Assembly (NCBI GenBank): GCA_964626205.1
Contig: CAZVED010000007.1
Coordinates: 1-36,190, forward strand
Source: CAZVED01 sp964626205
Lineage (GTDB): Bacteria > Patescibacteriota > Patescibacteriia > SG8-24
Direction: 5' to 3'
Length of the DNA: 36,190 nt
Shown here: positions 1-8,588 of the stretch, piece by piece
How positions within the stretch are numbered: the first letter of the stretch is position 1
Layout of the letters: each line of letters starts with the position of its first letter
Program-made: the position numbers and the translations under genes
Notes under the pieces: model-generated
What the model was told of the DNA's origin: nothing
Seen by the model: the letters and a program-made list of their open reading frames with translations, nothing else
Databases searched by the model: none

Positions 1-157
1 CTTTAGGGTCCGTAGCGGTCGCAGGGCGAGCGAAGGCGCCGCCGCAGATAAGCGGGGCGGACGCCGGTCTCCAGCATGGTGTCCCGTCGCCAGCTGCTAC
101 ACCTCGCTTTCCCCCTTAAATCTGGGGACAAGTCCAATAAAAACCCCCGCCTTACAT

Positions 158-167
158 ATGCTATATT
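158..167 (+). promoter_or_regulatory. Candidate extended -10 promoter for the envelope operon
   Basis: TGCTATATT (TG at 159-160, hexamer TATATT at 162-167) matches the extended -10 form (TGC followed by TANANT) found before other operons here (13097, 14278, 18119, 26652). No clear -35 lies 17 nt upstream. Bases 1-157 hold no gene I can recognise. Confidence 0.45.
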
Positions 168-216
168 TCATGCGTACGGCTGAGCTTATTTTTACCGTGA
201 CAGGTGAGCAGAATAT

Positions 217-1320
217 ATGCGTATCGGCATCGACGCCCGGTTCTACGGAAAACTCGGGAAAGGGCTCGGTCGCTACACCAGCGAACTCGTCACCCACCTC
301 GAAAAGATCGACCGGAAGAACGAGTACGTCGTCTTCCTCCGGCGCGAGAATTGGGACGACTACGAACCGACGCATCCGAATGTGAAAAAGGTCCTCGCGG
401 ACATCCCGTGGTACGGCATCCGCGAACAGATCGTGTTCCCGTTCATCCTGCTCAGGGAACGATTGGACCTCGTGCACTTCCCGCATTTCAACGTGCCAGT
501 CCTCTACCCGAAGCGCTTCGTGATGACGGTCCATGACCTCATCCTGCTGCACTTCCCGACCACGCGCGCCACGACGCTCGGGCCGTTCACTTTCAAAATC
601 AAATTCCTGCTCTACCGCGCGGTCATCGCAATCGCGCTCCGCCGCGCCAAGACCGTCTTCACGGTCTCGGAGCACACCAAGAACGAGATCATTGCAACGT
701 TCCCGTTCATGAAACAAAAGCCTCCGGTCGTCACCTACCCGGCCTACGGCACCGCCTTCCGCTCCCCTGCCGCAGGCACACCGTCGATGACCCCGACTCC
801 GTACCTGCTCTACGTCGGCAACGCGTACCCGCACAAGAACCTCGATCGTCTCCTCGAAGCCTTCGCTGGATTCCGCGAACATCATCCGGACTTCCATCTC
901 GCTATCGTCGGAGGCGGCGACCACTTCCACCAGCGTCTGCAAGACGAGGCACGCGCGACCGGACGTGATAGCGGAGTACGTTTCCTCGGGACAGTGACGG
1001 ATGACGAACTCGGGACGCTCTACGACAACGCCACGGCGTACGTCTTTCCCTCGCTCTACGAAGGCTTCGGCCTTCCGCCGCTCGAAGCCATGTGTCGTGG
1101 CATCCCGGTCGCCTCGAGCGACGCCACCTGCCTTCCGGAAGTCCTCGGCGACGCCGCTCGCTACTTCGACCCGATGGATGTCGCCGACATGACCCGCGCG
1201 ATGAGCGCCATCGCCACCGATGACGCGCTCCGAGAAGAGCTCCGACGGAAAGGCGCTGACCGCTGCCGCCGCTACGACTGGACGACAACCGCAAAGACCA
1301 CCCTCGACCACTACGCATGA
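217..1320 (+). CDS. GT-B fold glycosyltransferase, family 4 type
   Basis: A 367-residue protein of normal length for a GT4 retaining glycosyltransferase, which moves a sugar from a nucleotide-sugar donor to a lipid, glycan or protein acceptor at the cytoplasmic face of the membrane. The N-terminus MRIGIDARFYG followed by a Gly-rich loop (GKLGKGLGRYT) is the usual first strand and loop of the acceptor domain. The donor-binding half carries YVGNAYPHKNLDRLL near residue 205 and the EX7E motif in EGFGLPPLE (E282 and E290). An SD, AGGTGAG at 202-208, sits about 8 nt before ATG. The stop overlaps the next gene (ATGA at 1317), so the two are translationally coupled. Substrate cannot be read from sequence; the neighbours suggest envelope glycan or exopolysaccharide assembly. 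Confidence 0.9.
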   Translation: MRIGIDARFYGKLGKGLGRYTSELVTHLEKIDRKNEYVVFLRRENWDDYEPTHPNVKKVLADIPWYGIREQIVFPFILLRERLDLVHFPHFNVPVLYPKRFVMTVHDLILLHFPTTRATTLGPFTFKIKFLLYRAVIAIALRRAKTVFTVSEHTKNEIIATFPFMKQKPPVVTYPAYGTAFRSPAAGTPSMTPTPYLLYVGNAYPHKNLDRLLEAFAGFREHHPDFHLAIVGGGDHFHQRLQDEARATGRDSGVRFLGTVTDDELGTLYDNATAYVFPSLYEGFGLPPLEAMCRGIPVASSDATCLPEVLGDAARYFDPMDVADMTRAMSAIATDDALREELRRKGADRCRRYDWTTTAKTTLDHYA

Positions 1321-3917
1321 TCCGACACGACGCACATCCGAACGCACACGCCGATACCCGCGACCACGTCGCGGAATTCGACGCGCACCTGCTGCGGACG
1401 GACGTGCAAAAGAAGGTCTGCTACGACGCGTCGCCGTACCTCGTCGACCTCAGCTGGAGGACGCGCGAGGAAGAACAGGCTACGGCCTTCCGTCTAGCCG
1501 AGCGACGTGAAAAGGCACGGCAGTACGGCTGGTTGCGACGCATGCTCGATGAGCGTATCCACCTTCGCGATATCCGCGCCCGCTCCCTTTCCGCGAACCC
1601 GACCGGTTGGAAGGATTTTCCGCCTGCGTCCGCCCGCCATCTCGGGCACGCCATCGCCATCACGGTCTCCCGTTTCTTCAACGAACACCCGCTCGCCGAC
1701 CTGACGATTTTTTCGGTCGTGCACATGACCGGCCTCCTGATCATCCACCTCGTAACGCTTCCTTTCCGCCTGCTCTCCTCCCGCGCAAACACATCGTCGC
1801 TCCATGCGGCACCATCGTTTGGCACGCATCACGCGGTCGTACCAGCGGGCATTCCTGCACCGAAACCAGAACCATCTCCTGCTCCCATCCGTGCAACGGA
1901 GCATCTCGTCCCCTTCCGTCCGAAGCTCGGCTGGCGCCGACCGCTCGTCGGTTTCGCGATGGCCGCATCCGTCTTCGTGCTTCCGTTCGGCGCATATAGC
2001 TCGTTCGCGGGCCTCCTGCAAAATAAGGACGCGGTTGTCGGTAGCGGCATGGAGGGTGCACGCCACCTCCAGGCAGCCTTCGATGCCGGAAGGACGATGG
2101 ACTTCACTGGCGCGAACACGGCGTTCTCCGCGGCGGCAGCAAGCTTCCTCGATGCCAAGGAGCGTCTCGGCATGCTCGGTACGGTCGTCACCTCCGCAGC
2201 GGCATATCTCCCCACAGACCACCCTGTCTCCGCCGCACGACCGATGCTCATCGTGGGACGCGAAGTCGCGCTCGGTGGCGCGGTCATGACACGCGGCATG
2301 GAGGCCATCGGAAGCGATCGTACACCAGCGGAAAAGGTCCGCATCCTCCGCGAACACCTGGACTCCGCCATTCCGCACTTCGCGCGCGCCGCAGCCGCGC
2401 TCGAACAGGTCTCCCCGTCCGCGCTTCCTGAAGGCTACGGCGAGATCGCCGGAACCGCGAAGGCAGAGCTCCCGGCACTCCTCGCGAAGATGCGTGAAAC
2501 GGTCGTCGCGGCGGAACTCGTCGAAGCAATGCTCGGCGCTGACCGCAAGATGCGCTACCTCGTCGTGTTCCAGAACGACCGCGAGCTGCGCCCTACCGGC
2601 GGCTTCATCGGCAGTTTTGCGCTCGTCGACGTCGAGAGCGGTGAAGTCATGAACCTCGACGTACCCGGCGGCGGCTCCTACGACCTCAAGGGTTCTCTGC
2701 GTGAGCACGTTATCGCGCCGCGCCCCATGCATCTCATCAACCCGCACTGGCAATTCCAGGACGGCAACTGGTCGCCCGACTTCCCTACCTCGGCGCAACG
2801 GCTCACCTGGTTCTACGAAAAGTCCGGTGGCCCGACGACGGACGGCGTCATCGCGATAAATGCCTCGGTCATGGAGCGCATCCTCGGCGCCATCGGTCCG
2901 GTCGAGATGCCGGAGTACGGCATCACCGTCGATGCAGACAATTTCTACATCGAAACGCAGACGGAGGTCGAACTCAACTACGACAAGGAAGAAAACACGC
3001 CGAAGCGCTTCCTCTCTGATCTCACACCGAAGGTCATCGAACGTGTCATGGGCGCGGATGCTGCTACCATGCTCGCTGTCGCGGATGTGTTCCGCACGTC
3101 GGTTACTGGCAAAGACGTGCAGGTCTGGCTCCGCGATGCGGACACGCAGGCACGCGCATCAGCGCTCGGTTGGACCGGCGAATTCCGTGACGCGCCCGGC
3201 GACTATCTCGCGATCGTCCACACGAACATCGCCGGCCAAAAGACGGACAAGGTCATGCGGGAATCGGTCGAGCATGAGGCGAAGGTCCTCGCGGACGGGA
3301 GTGCGATTGTGACGCTCGTCATCCGCCGCGCGCATGACGGTATCAAAGGCGAGCCGTTCTCCGGCGTCCGTAACGTCGACTACCTCCGCGTCTACGCTCC
3401 GAAAGGCTCCACGCTCATCGAAGCGAGCGGGTTCAGCGCTCCGGACCCGAAGCTCATCAAGCTTCCGGATGAGAACTACCTGCCGGACGAAACGTTCGCC
3501 GCACAGGAAGCGGCCATGCGCATCGATCGCGCCTCCGGGACCGAAACGTACGAGGACCTCGGCAAGACCGTGTTCGGTAACTGGGTCATGACCGACCCCG
3601 GCGAAGAAAGCGTCGTCACGCTCACCTACCGTCTCCCGGCCGGAACCGTCGCGGTCACCGCGCCTGCCGATACGGGGCTCCGCCGCTTCTACGACCGGTT
3701 CGTCTCCGGCGGCGGCGCGACGCTCACGTATTCCCTCACCGTGCAGAAGCAGTCCGGAGCGAATCCCGCGGCGTTCACGTCCCACATCGCCGGACCGCGC
3801 GGCTACTACCCAGTCTGGCAATCGCACTCCCGCACCGAAGACGACCGTGGCCGCCTGACACTCTCCGAGACCTTGGATGGTGACCGTTTCTCCGCGACGA
3901 TCCTTCAGACCCGCTGA
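1317..3917 (+). CDS. DUF4012-domain membrane protein
   Basis: An 866-residue protein. Residues 1-130 are charged and predicted cytoplasmic. Hydrophobic segments lie around 125-160 and at about 205-230 (LVGFAMAASVFVLPFG). A large extracytoplasmic part follows. The DUF4012 hallmark, QNDRELRPTGGFIGSF, is at about 415-432. DUF4012 proteins are common in CPR and Gram-positive bacteria, often beside glycosyltransferases, and some resemble LytR-CpsA-Psr-associated proteins; no biochemical function is firmly established. The gene overlaps the glycosyltransferase by 4 nt and is followed after 12 nt by the repeat protein, so all three look like one operon that builds or decorates the cell surface. No SD precedes the start; coupling through ATGA supports it. 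Confidence 0.85.
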   Translation: MIRHDAHPNAHADTRDHVAEFDAHLLRTDVQKKVCYDASPYLVDLSWRTREEEQATAFRLAERREKARQYGWLRRMLDERIHLRDIRARSLSANPTGWKDFPPASARHLGHAIAITVSRFFNEHPLADLTIFSVVHMTGLLIIHLVTLPFRLLSSRANTSSLHAAPSFGTHHAVVPAGIPAPKPEPSPAPIRATEHLVPFRPKLGWRRPLVGFAMAASVFVLPFGAYSSFAGLLQNKDAVVGSGMEGARHLQAAFDAGRTMDFTGANTAFSAAAASFLDAKERLGMLGTVVTSAAAYLPTDHPVSAARPMLIVGREVALGGAVMTRGMEAIGSDRTPAEKVRILREHLDSAIPHFARAAAALEQVSPSALPEGYGEIAGTAKAELPALLAKMRETVVAAELVEAMLGADRKMRYLVVFQNDRELRPTGGFIGSFALVDVESGEVMNLDVPGGGSYDLKGSLREHVIAPRPMHLINPHWQFQDGNWSPDFPTSAQRLTWFYEKSGGPTTDGVIAINASVMERILGAIGPVEMPEYGITVDADNFYIETQTEVELNYDKEENTPKRFLSDLTPKVIERVMGADAATMLAVADVFRTSVTGKDVQVWLRDADTQARASALGWTGEFRDAPGDYLAIVHTNIAGQKTDKVMRESVEHEAKVLADGSAIVTLVIRRAHDGIKGEPFSGVRNVDYLRVYAPKGSTLIEASGFSAPDPKLIKLPDENYLPDETFAAQEAAMRIDRASGTETYEDLGKTVFGNWVMTDPGEESVVTLTYRLPAGTVAVTAPADTGLRRFYDRFVSGGGATLTYSLTVQKQSGANPAAFTSHIAGPRGYYPVWQSHSRTEDDRGRLTLSETLDGDRFSATILQTR

Positions 3918-3929
3918 CCCTCGACGACC

Positions 3930-5784
3930 ATGACTGATGACAAGCAACCGAAGAAAACCCTCGCCGATATCGCGGACGAGCAGGAAAAGGAGAAGCTGAC
4001 GAAGGAGCTCGACGCCATCTACGGCGAGGAAGACCCGGGTGCCGTCGACATGACACGGCTCGACCGCTCGGATGTCTCGTTCGGCAAAAAGATCCTCGTC
4101 GCGCTCGTCGCATTCTTCGCTTTCCTCTCCGTCGTATCTTGGGCAGGATTCTTCTTCTTCTCACCTTCGGGAAAAGCGTTCTCCGGCGAAGGAGTCGAAG
4201 TTGTCATCGAAGGGCCACGCGAAGTGAAGGGTGGAGAAAATGTGACCTACCTCGTCCGTTACCGCAACGGCGAAGACGTCCCGCTCGGCACCGCGACGCT
4301 CAGCGTCCGTCTACCGAAGGAGTTCATCCTTTCCGACACCTCACCGTCACGCGACGGCGACGTCTGGCGCATCGGTTCGGTGAGCGCCGGTAAAGAAGGG
4401 TCTGTGGAACTCTCCGGAACATTCATCGCACCGATCGACAAAGAACTCGACCTCCAGGCCATCCTCACCTACCGTCCTGCCGATTTCAATTCGGAGTTCC
4501 AGAAGGTGCAGACCGATGTCGTCACAGTCACCGGATCCGTGCTCGAACTCGCCATCAACGGTCCGCAAAAAGTCCTTCCTGGCGACGAGGTGACCTTCGC
4601 GCTCACCTACCGCAACGTCTCAGACAGCACCTTCACCGAGGTCATGGTCCGTGCGGCATTCCCGCAGACGTTCATCACCGAGTCATCCGAACCCGTCTGG
4701 CGCATCCCGACCATCGGTCCCGGCGAAGAAGGTACAGTGGAACTTCGCGGCTCCTTCGCATCGGACGCCAAAGGACGCATCGAACTGCCCGCAGAAATCG
4801 GCTTCCTCGATGCCGAAGAAACGTTCCTGCTCCAGCACGCGGTGACAGCAACCGCGGACGTACTCGAAGGCGACCTCGTGACAACGCTCATCCTGAACGG
4901 CAAGGACGGTGCGCAGGCCGCGAACTTCGGTGACAAGCTCCGTTTCACCATCGGCTACCGCAACACCGGCAGCGTCTCCCTCGGTGATGTGGAAGTCTCC
5001 CTCGTCTTCGCAACCGAACCGCAAGACACACGCATACTCCTCTGGAACGAAGTGGCTGACACCAAAGGCGGCGCGCGCGACGGAAACCGTATCACCTGGA
5101 CTGGGCGGCAGATTGAACAATTGCAACGCATCGGACCGGACGATGACGGCACGATAAACGTGGAGATTCCCCTCCTCTCCGCACCGCTCTCCGGCATCAC
5201 GGACGCCGACTATCGTGTCCACGCATCAGTAGAAACACGGATCGGCACCATCGACGGCGAGGCCGCGGGGCGTATCACGAAAACCGCACCTATCGAAACG
5301 CGCATCAACAGCGACACGAAACTCGCCGCCTCCGCGCGCTACTACAACGACGACGAGCAGCCCATCGGAAGCGGTCCACTGCCCCCCGTTGCCGGAGAGC
5401 CAACAACGTACCGCGTGACCTGGCGGGTAACCAATGCCTTCCACGATCTCGCCGACCTCCGTATCTCCGCGAAGCTGCCGCCCAACGTCCTCTGGACGGG
5501 CGCGTCCGACGTGGATGCGGGAGACCTCCGTTTCGACGCCGCGGCCGGCAAGATGCTCTGGAACCTCAACTGGCTACCTGTCACCATCACGTCGCTCGAC
5601 ATCTCCTTCATGGTGACGATGACGCCGGAGAACGAGCAAGTCGGCAAGATTCCCACCTTAGTCGACGCCGTCATCTTCGAAGCCACGGACCGCGTTACGG
5701 GGGCGACAATCCTTCTCTCGGAGCCGCCGCTCACGACCGGCCTTGAAGGCGATGCCTACGCTGCAGGAAAAGGGCGCGTGCAGG
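3930..5784 (+). CDS. Membrane-anchored beta-sandwich repeat protein, C-terminus lost in gap
   Basis: At least 618 residues are visible before the N run. Residues 1-50 are highly charged and cytoplasmic, one membrane helix follows (KKILVALVAFFAFLSVV, about 52-75), and the rest is a chain of DUF11/CARDB-like Ig-fold repeats. Successive units share the pattern GP-x-x-V-x-x-G-[DE]-x-VT[FY]x[LV]xYRN, then a WRI or WxG strand and a G-x-V-EL-x-G-x-F strand, at about residues 90, 205, 325 and 480. Such modules usually serve as surface stalks or adhesins. It begins 12 nt after the DUF4012 gene with no SD. It converges on the M50B gene across the gap, so its true end is unknown. The family name is inferred from fold-like repeats, not from a specific catalytic motif. 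Confidence 0.75.
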
Positions 5785-5884
5785 NNNNNNNNNNNNNNNN
5801 NNNNNNNNNNNNNNNNNNNNNNNNNNNNNNNNNNNNNNNNNNNNNNNNNNNNNNNNNNNNNNNNNNNNNNNNNNNNNNNNNNNN
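5785..5884. other. Assembly gap (100 N)
   Basis: Exactly 100 N, the usual placeholder for a scaffold join of unknown length. Both converging genes run into it, so their C-termini, the intergenic region and possibly further genes are missing. The join itself is unverified. Confidence 1.
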
Positions 5885-6570
5885 TACGCCATGTACAGGC
5901 TCCACGCGAGTATGCCGACGGTGAGCGCCGACAACGCATAGCTCCAGAACGGCACCGGCAGCCCGAGATACTCCGCGACGACCGTGACATCGCTATGCAT
6001 GACCTTACCGCCGACGTGCGCGGACCGCATGAATAGGTAGTCGATCTGACTGAACACGCCCATGCAGGTCTGGACGCCGAGAAGATGCAGGAACAGGTGT
6101 CGCCCCGTCTCTCCCATCAGTCTCGTCGCAATGATGATTGCCGTACCGAACGCCGCAATGCACCACATGCCGGGTGACATGCGCCCGAGAAGCAGCATCG
6201 AGGCGATCATGACGCCGCCCAGCAGATGCAGCGTCGGCGCGGTGATTCTCCGGTACCTCCCGAGAAAGATGAGGATGGAGCCTGCGATGGACGGGCCGAG
6301 GAGGCCACCCAACGCGACGAGCCCCTGCGCAATGCCTTCCTGGGTACGGTGCGTGGCGACGCCGCCGAGCGCGAACGTGATGTCGATGGAGACGAACGTG
6401 CCACCGAGCAGCATGGACGCGATGCCGTGCCCCATTTCATGGAACCAGACCGCGAGCATGCTGAACGGATATACGACATATCGGCCGTACGGCACCTGAG
6501 CGAGTACGACGGTCGCAAGGACCGCCACGAGCAAGAATCCGAGGTCGCTGCGCTTGGTGGACTGCGGCAT
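5885..6570 (-). CDS. M50B-like intramembrane metalloprotease, C-terminus lost in gap
   Basis: About 228 residues are visible. The first helix (LGFLLVAVLATVVLAQV, 10-26) is followed by a second hydrophobic stretch holding HEMGH (44-48), the HExxH zinc motif typical of M50 peptidases buried in the membrane. Four or more further hydrophobic segments follow, including LLGPSIAGSILIFLG and GVMIASMLLLG. The glycine-rich GGTFVSIDITFALGGVA after HEMGH fits the M50B (PF13398-like) group rather than a site-2 protease with a PDZ domain. Members may cleave membrane proteins, but substrates are mostly unknown. A strong SD (AAGGAG) precedes ATG and a consensus-like promoter lies at 6619-6647. The third metal ligand, normally a downstream Asp, could lie in the gap. 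Confidence 0.75.
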
Positions 6571-6618
6571 GCTACCTTCTCCTTCCGATTGTTTCCTAGA
6601 AAGGACGTTGAACGATTC

Positions 6619-6647
6619 ATCCTAGGTCGGCACGGCTGATTCGTCAA
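6619..6647 (-). promoter_or_regulatory. Promoter of the M50B-like gene
   Basis: On the minus strand TTGACG (6647-6642), a 17-nt spacer and TAGGAT (6624-6619) form a sigma70-type promoter about 48 nt before the ATG at 6570. Confidence 0.65.
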
Positions 6648-6675
6648 GACTACGCGCCAGGCTGCAAACGAAAAA

Positions 6676-6694
6676 GCCGCACATGCCGTGCGGC
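6676..6694 (-). terminator. Intrinsic terminator after tRNA-Arg
   Basis: Stem GCCGCAC/GTGCGGC (6676-6682 with 6688-6694) with a 5-nt loop. On the minus strand it is followed by a T run. It lies just past the 3' end of the tRNA. Confidence 0.8.
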
Positions 6695-6701
6695 GTTTTC
6701 G

Positions 6702-6776
6702 TGGTGCACCCGCCAAGAATCGAACTTGGATCTCGGGCTTCGGAGGCTCGCATTCTATCCGTTGAACTACGGGTGC
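6702..6776 (-). tRNA. tRNA-Arg (anticodon CCG), CCA encoded
   Basis: A 75-nt cloverleaf. Acceptor GCACCCG/CGGGTGC, D stem GTTC/GAAT, anticodon loop CTCCGAA with CCG at 34-36, T stem CCAAG/CTTGG with TTCGATT loop, discriminator A, and an encoded CCA. It decodes CGG. The anticodon stem CGAGC/GCCCG has an A29-C41 mismatch, which is unusual. It lies 39 nt downstream of the FemAB-like gene on the same strand; a possible -10 (TAAGAT, 6799-6794) suggests its own promoter. Confidence 0.92.
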
Positions 6777-6815
6777 ATTGTGGAGCGGTCTTTATCTTAT
6801 CGGACTCCCGAACCT

Positions 6816-7898
6816 TCATCTCAGGAACTCTCTCGCCCAGCGGTACAGAGTATACCAGAACGTCTGATTCGGCAACTCCCAAGTCCCGAGATAGCCGACG
6901 CGATTCCCGCCGAACCCCTGCTTGAATCTGGTGATGCCGGCCCAGTCATGATCCGGGGAATCGTCCGGAGCGACACCCCAAAGGTCATAGCGGGCCATAC
7001 CCATCGCCTTCGCTTCGCGGATGACCTGCCAATGTAGGGCAAACGGCGCCATGTATTTCCGCTCAGAGGAAAGCGACGCGCCATGCAGGTACGTGACTCG
7101 GCTCCCGAACGCAGCGAAGAGCCCAGCAGCCAGCGCCTTGCCGTCGCGCTCCGCGAAGCGCAGGAAGACCCTGCAACCGCGACCTTCCTTCGAGGACAGC
7201 ATGGAGAGCATCGTACGATAGTACCGTTCCGGATGCGTGTGGAAACGATCCCGTTCGGATGTTTCACCGAGCATCGCCCAAAAGCGTGCCATGTCCTCCG
7301 CAAGCGCCTTCGGGTCCGTCCCATCAGTCTCACGGATGGTGACACCGTGCCGCTCTGCGACCTTGATGTTATAGCGGGTCTTCTGGTGCATTCCGGCAAG
7401 CAACTCCTCTTCGCTTCGTAAAAGGTCGATAACGACGGAGTCTGCCGGCTGAACGGCGTTCACCTGCTCGAAACCAAGAGACGCAAGACTCCCCGCCGAA
7501 ACCAAGCCCCCCTCACGGAGATATGGGAAATCGGAACGGACGAAGACGGCACCGTCCCGACGCGCAGCCTTACGCAGCGCCACCGTTACCGTCTCAAGAC
7601 GCTCCTGCGAGACTGTCATGGCGTCGGTGTTGAATGTGCCGCGCCCGAGTACCGGACCCCACGGCACGTACAGATACCGGAATCCGAAACGCAGCGGATG
7701 ATCGACGAGCGAAAATTGCGCGGTCGTTTCAAGTACAGATGCATCGGCCGCAGAGGGTGTTTCCATTGCGTACCGCCATACCCTACGGCCCAACGCCTCC
7801 TGAAACGTCGCCCATCCCCACGATTGCAAAAACCCGCCGCCATTCTCGATGACAAACGCATCCCAGTCATTCTCGTTCGTGGCGGCAACGAGCTGCAT
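6816..7898 (-). CDS. FemAB-like peptidoglycan bridge aminoacyltransferase
   Basis: A 360-residue protein with the twin GNAT-like fold of FemX/FemA/FemB enzymes, which use aminoacyl-tRNA to add amino acids to the lipid II stem peptide. Diagnostic stretches are FLQSWGWATFQEALGRRVWR near residue 24, YVPWGPVL near 77, MHQKTRYNIKVAERHGV near 169, and the C-terminal WGVAPDDSP-x-HDW-x-GITRFKQGFGG block, which is the strongest family signature. It starts 11 nt after the ruvA stop on the same strand and has no clear SD, so it is probably co-transcribed with ruvA. The number and kind of residue added cannot be predicted. An alternative is a FemAB-related amino-acid ligase acting on another polymer. Confidence 0.85.
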   Translation of the reverse strand: MQLVAATNENDWDAFVIENGGGFLQSWGWATFQEALGRRVWRYAMETPSAADASVLETTAQFSLVDHPLRFGFRYLYVPWGPVLGRGTFNTDAMTVSQERLETVTVALRKAARRDGAVFVRSDFPYLREGGLVSAGSLASLGFEQVNAVQPADSVVIDLLRSEEELLAGMHQKTRYNIKVAERHGVTIRETDGTDPKALAEDMARFWAMLGETSERDRFHTHPERYYRTMLSMLSSKEGRGCRVFLRFAERDGKALAAGLFAAFGSRVTYLHGASLSSERKYMAPFALHWQVIREAKAMGMARYDLWGVAPDDSPDHDWAGITRFKQGFGGNRVGYLGTWELPNQTFWYTLYRWAREFLR

Positions 7899-7909
7899 AT
7901 CAGCGGGTA

Positions 7910-8467
7910 CTAGCGACCAAGTTCACGGAGCGCCACGCGCAGGCGGTCTTCTGCCGTCGCGGCGGCAGTCGCGGTCTGTCGCGAGAGCACTTCACGTGCC
8001 TGCTCCTTGGCATACCCAAGACCGATGAGCGCCGTGAGGACGTCGTCCTCTTCGGAACCACCGTCCGCATCGACGAGCTTCCCCTTCAGCTCGAGGACGA
8101 TCTTCTGCGCAGTCTTCTTGCCGACGCCGGAGATGCTGCTGATGGCCGCGATATCGCCACGGTCGATCATGCGCTCGATATCTGCAGCGTCACCGAGCGT
8201 AAGGATGCCAAGACCCATCTTGGGTCCGACGCCGGAGATGCCGACGAGCGCGAGGAATAGACGGTGCTCAGCCTCGCTCATGAAACCGTACAAGTCGCGC
8301 GCATCCTCGCGAATGTGTTCGTATGCCCAGAGACGGATGTTCGTGCCGGTCGTGAGCTTGCCGAGCGTCGCGGCGTTCACGAAGACCTGATACCCCAAAC
8401 CACTCGCCTCAATGACGACGAAGTTCTTGGCTTTGTGGGTGACTGTTCCACTGATGGAGATGATCAT
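7910..8467 (-). CDS. ruvA: Holliday junction DNA helicase subunit RuvA
   Basis: A 185-residue protein of near-normal length. It begins MIISISGTV, the OB-fold domain I. Domain II carries two helix-hairpin-helix motifs, LVGISGVGPKMGLGIL at about 73-88 and ISSISGVGKKTAQKIVLEL at about 109-127. The C-terminal domain III (DDVLTALIGLGYAKEQAREVL), which contacts RuvB, is present after a short acidic linker. RuvA tetramers bind four-way junctions and load the RuvB motor for branch migration. No SD is seen before the ATG. It lies 121 nt downstream of ileS, separated by a palindromic repeat, and is followed by the FemAB-like gene. ruvB and ruvC are not in the window. Confidence 0.97.
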   Translation of the reverse strand: MIISISGTVTHKAKNFVVIEASGLGYQVFVNAATLGKLTTGTNIRLWAYEHIREDARDLYGFMSEAEHRLFLALVGISGVGPKMGLGILTLGDAADIERMIDRGDIAAISSISGVGKKTAQKIVLELKGKLVDADGGSEEDDVLTALIGLGYAKEQAREVLSRQTATAAATAEDRLRVALRELGR

Positions 8468-8500
8468 AGGCTTGTGCTCTCAGAATGCTCATTCATGCTC

Positions 8501-8585
8501 GGGGTTGCTTCGGGCTAAAGCCCTCGCAACGACACACTGTGTTGTGTCATTGCGAGTGGGTCGTACTCGACCCCGAAGCAATCCC
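8501..8585 (-). repeat. Palindromic intergenic repeat between ileS and ruvA
   Basis: Nested inverted repeats. The outer arms 8501-8514 and 8572-8585 (GGGGTTGCTTCGGG against CCCGAAGCAATCCC) match at 13 of 14. Inner arms 8523-8536 and 8543-8556 pair fully in minus-strand RNA if one G-U is allowed. Smaller stems lie at 8512-8523 and 8558-8573. The ATTGCTTCG / TCGCAATGAC words resemble an intergenic repeat seen in many bacterial genomes. Only one copy is in the window, so dispersal is unproven. Confidence 0.7.
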
Positions 8586-8588
8586 GTC

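Noticed and set aside
97..1347. Long minus-strand open frame opposite the glycosyltransferase
   Set aside because: It mirrors a clearly conserved GT4 gene, has no start signal and its sequence is low-complexity Arg/Val/Glu typical of antisense frames in GC-rich DNA.
1494..2798. 434-codon minus-strand open frame opposite the DUF4012 gene
   Set aside because: Antisense shadow without start signals; the plus strand holds the conserved DUF4012 signature.
5731..5884. C-terminal codons of the M50B frame read across the N run
   Set aside because: Codons beyond the gap come from the opposite gene and frame; nothing can be inferred across unknown sequence.
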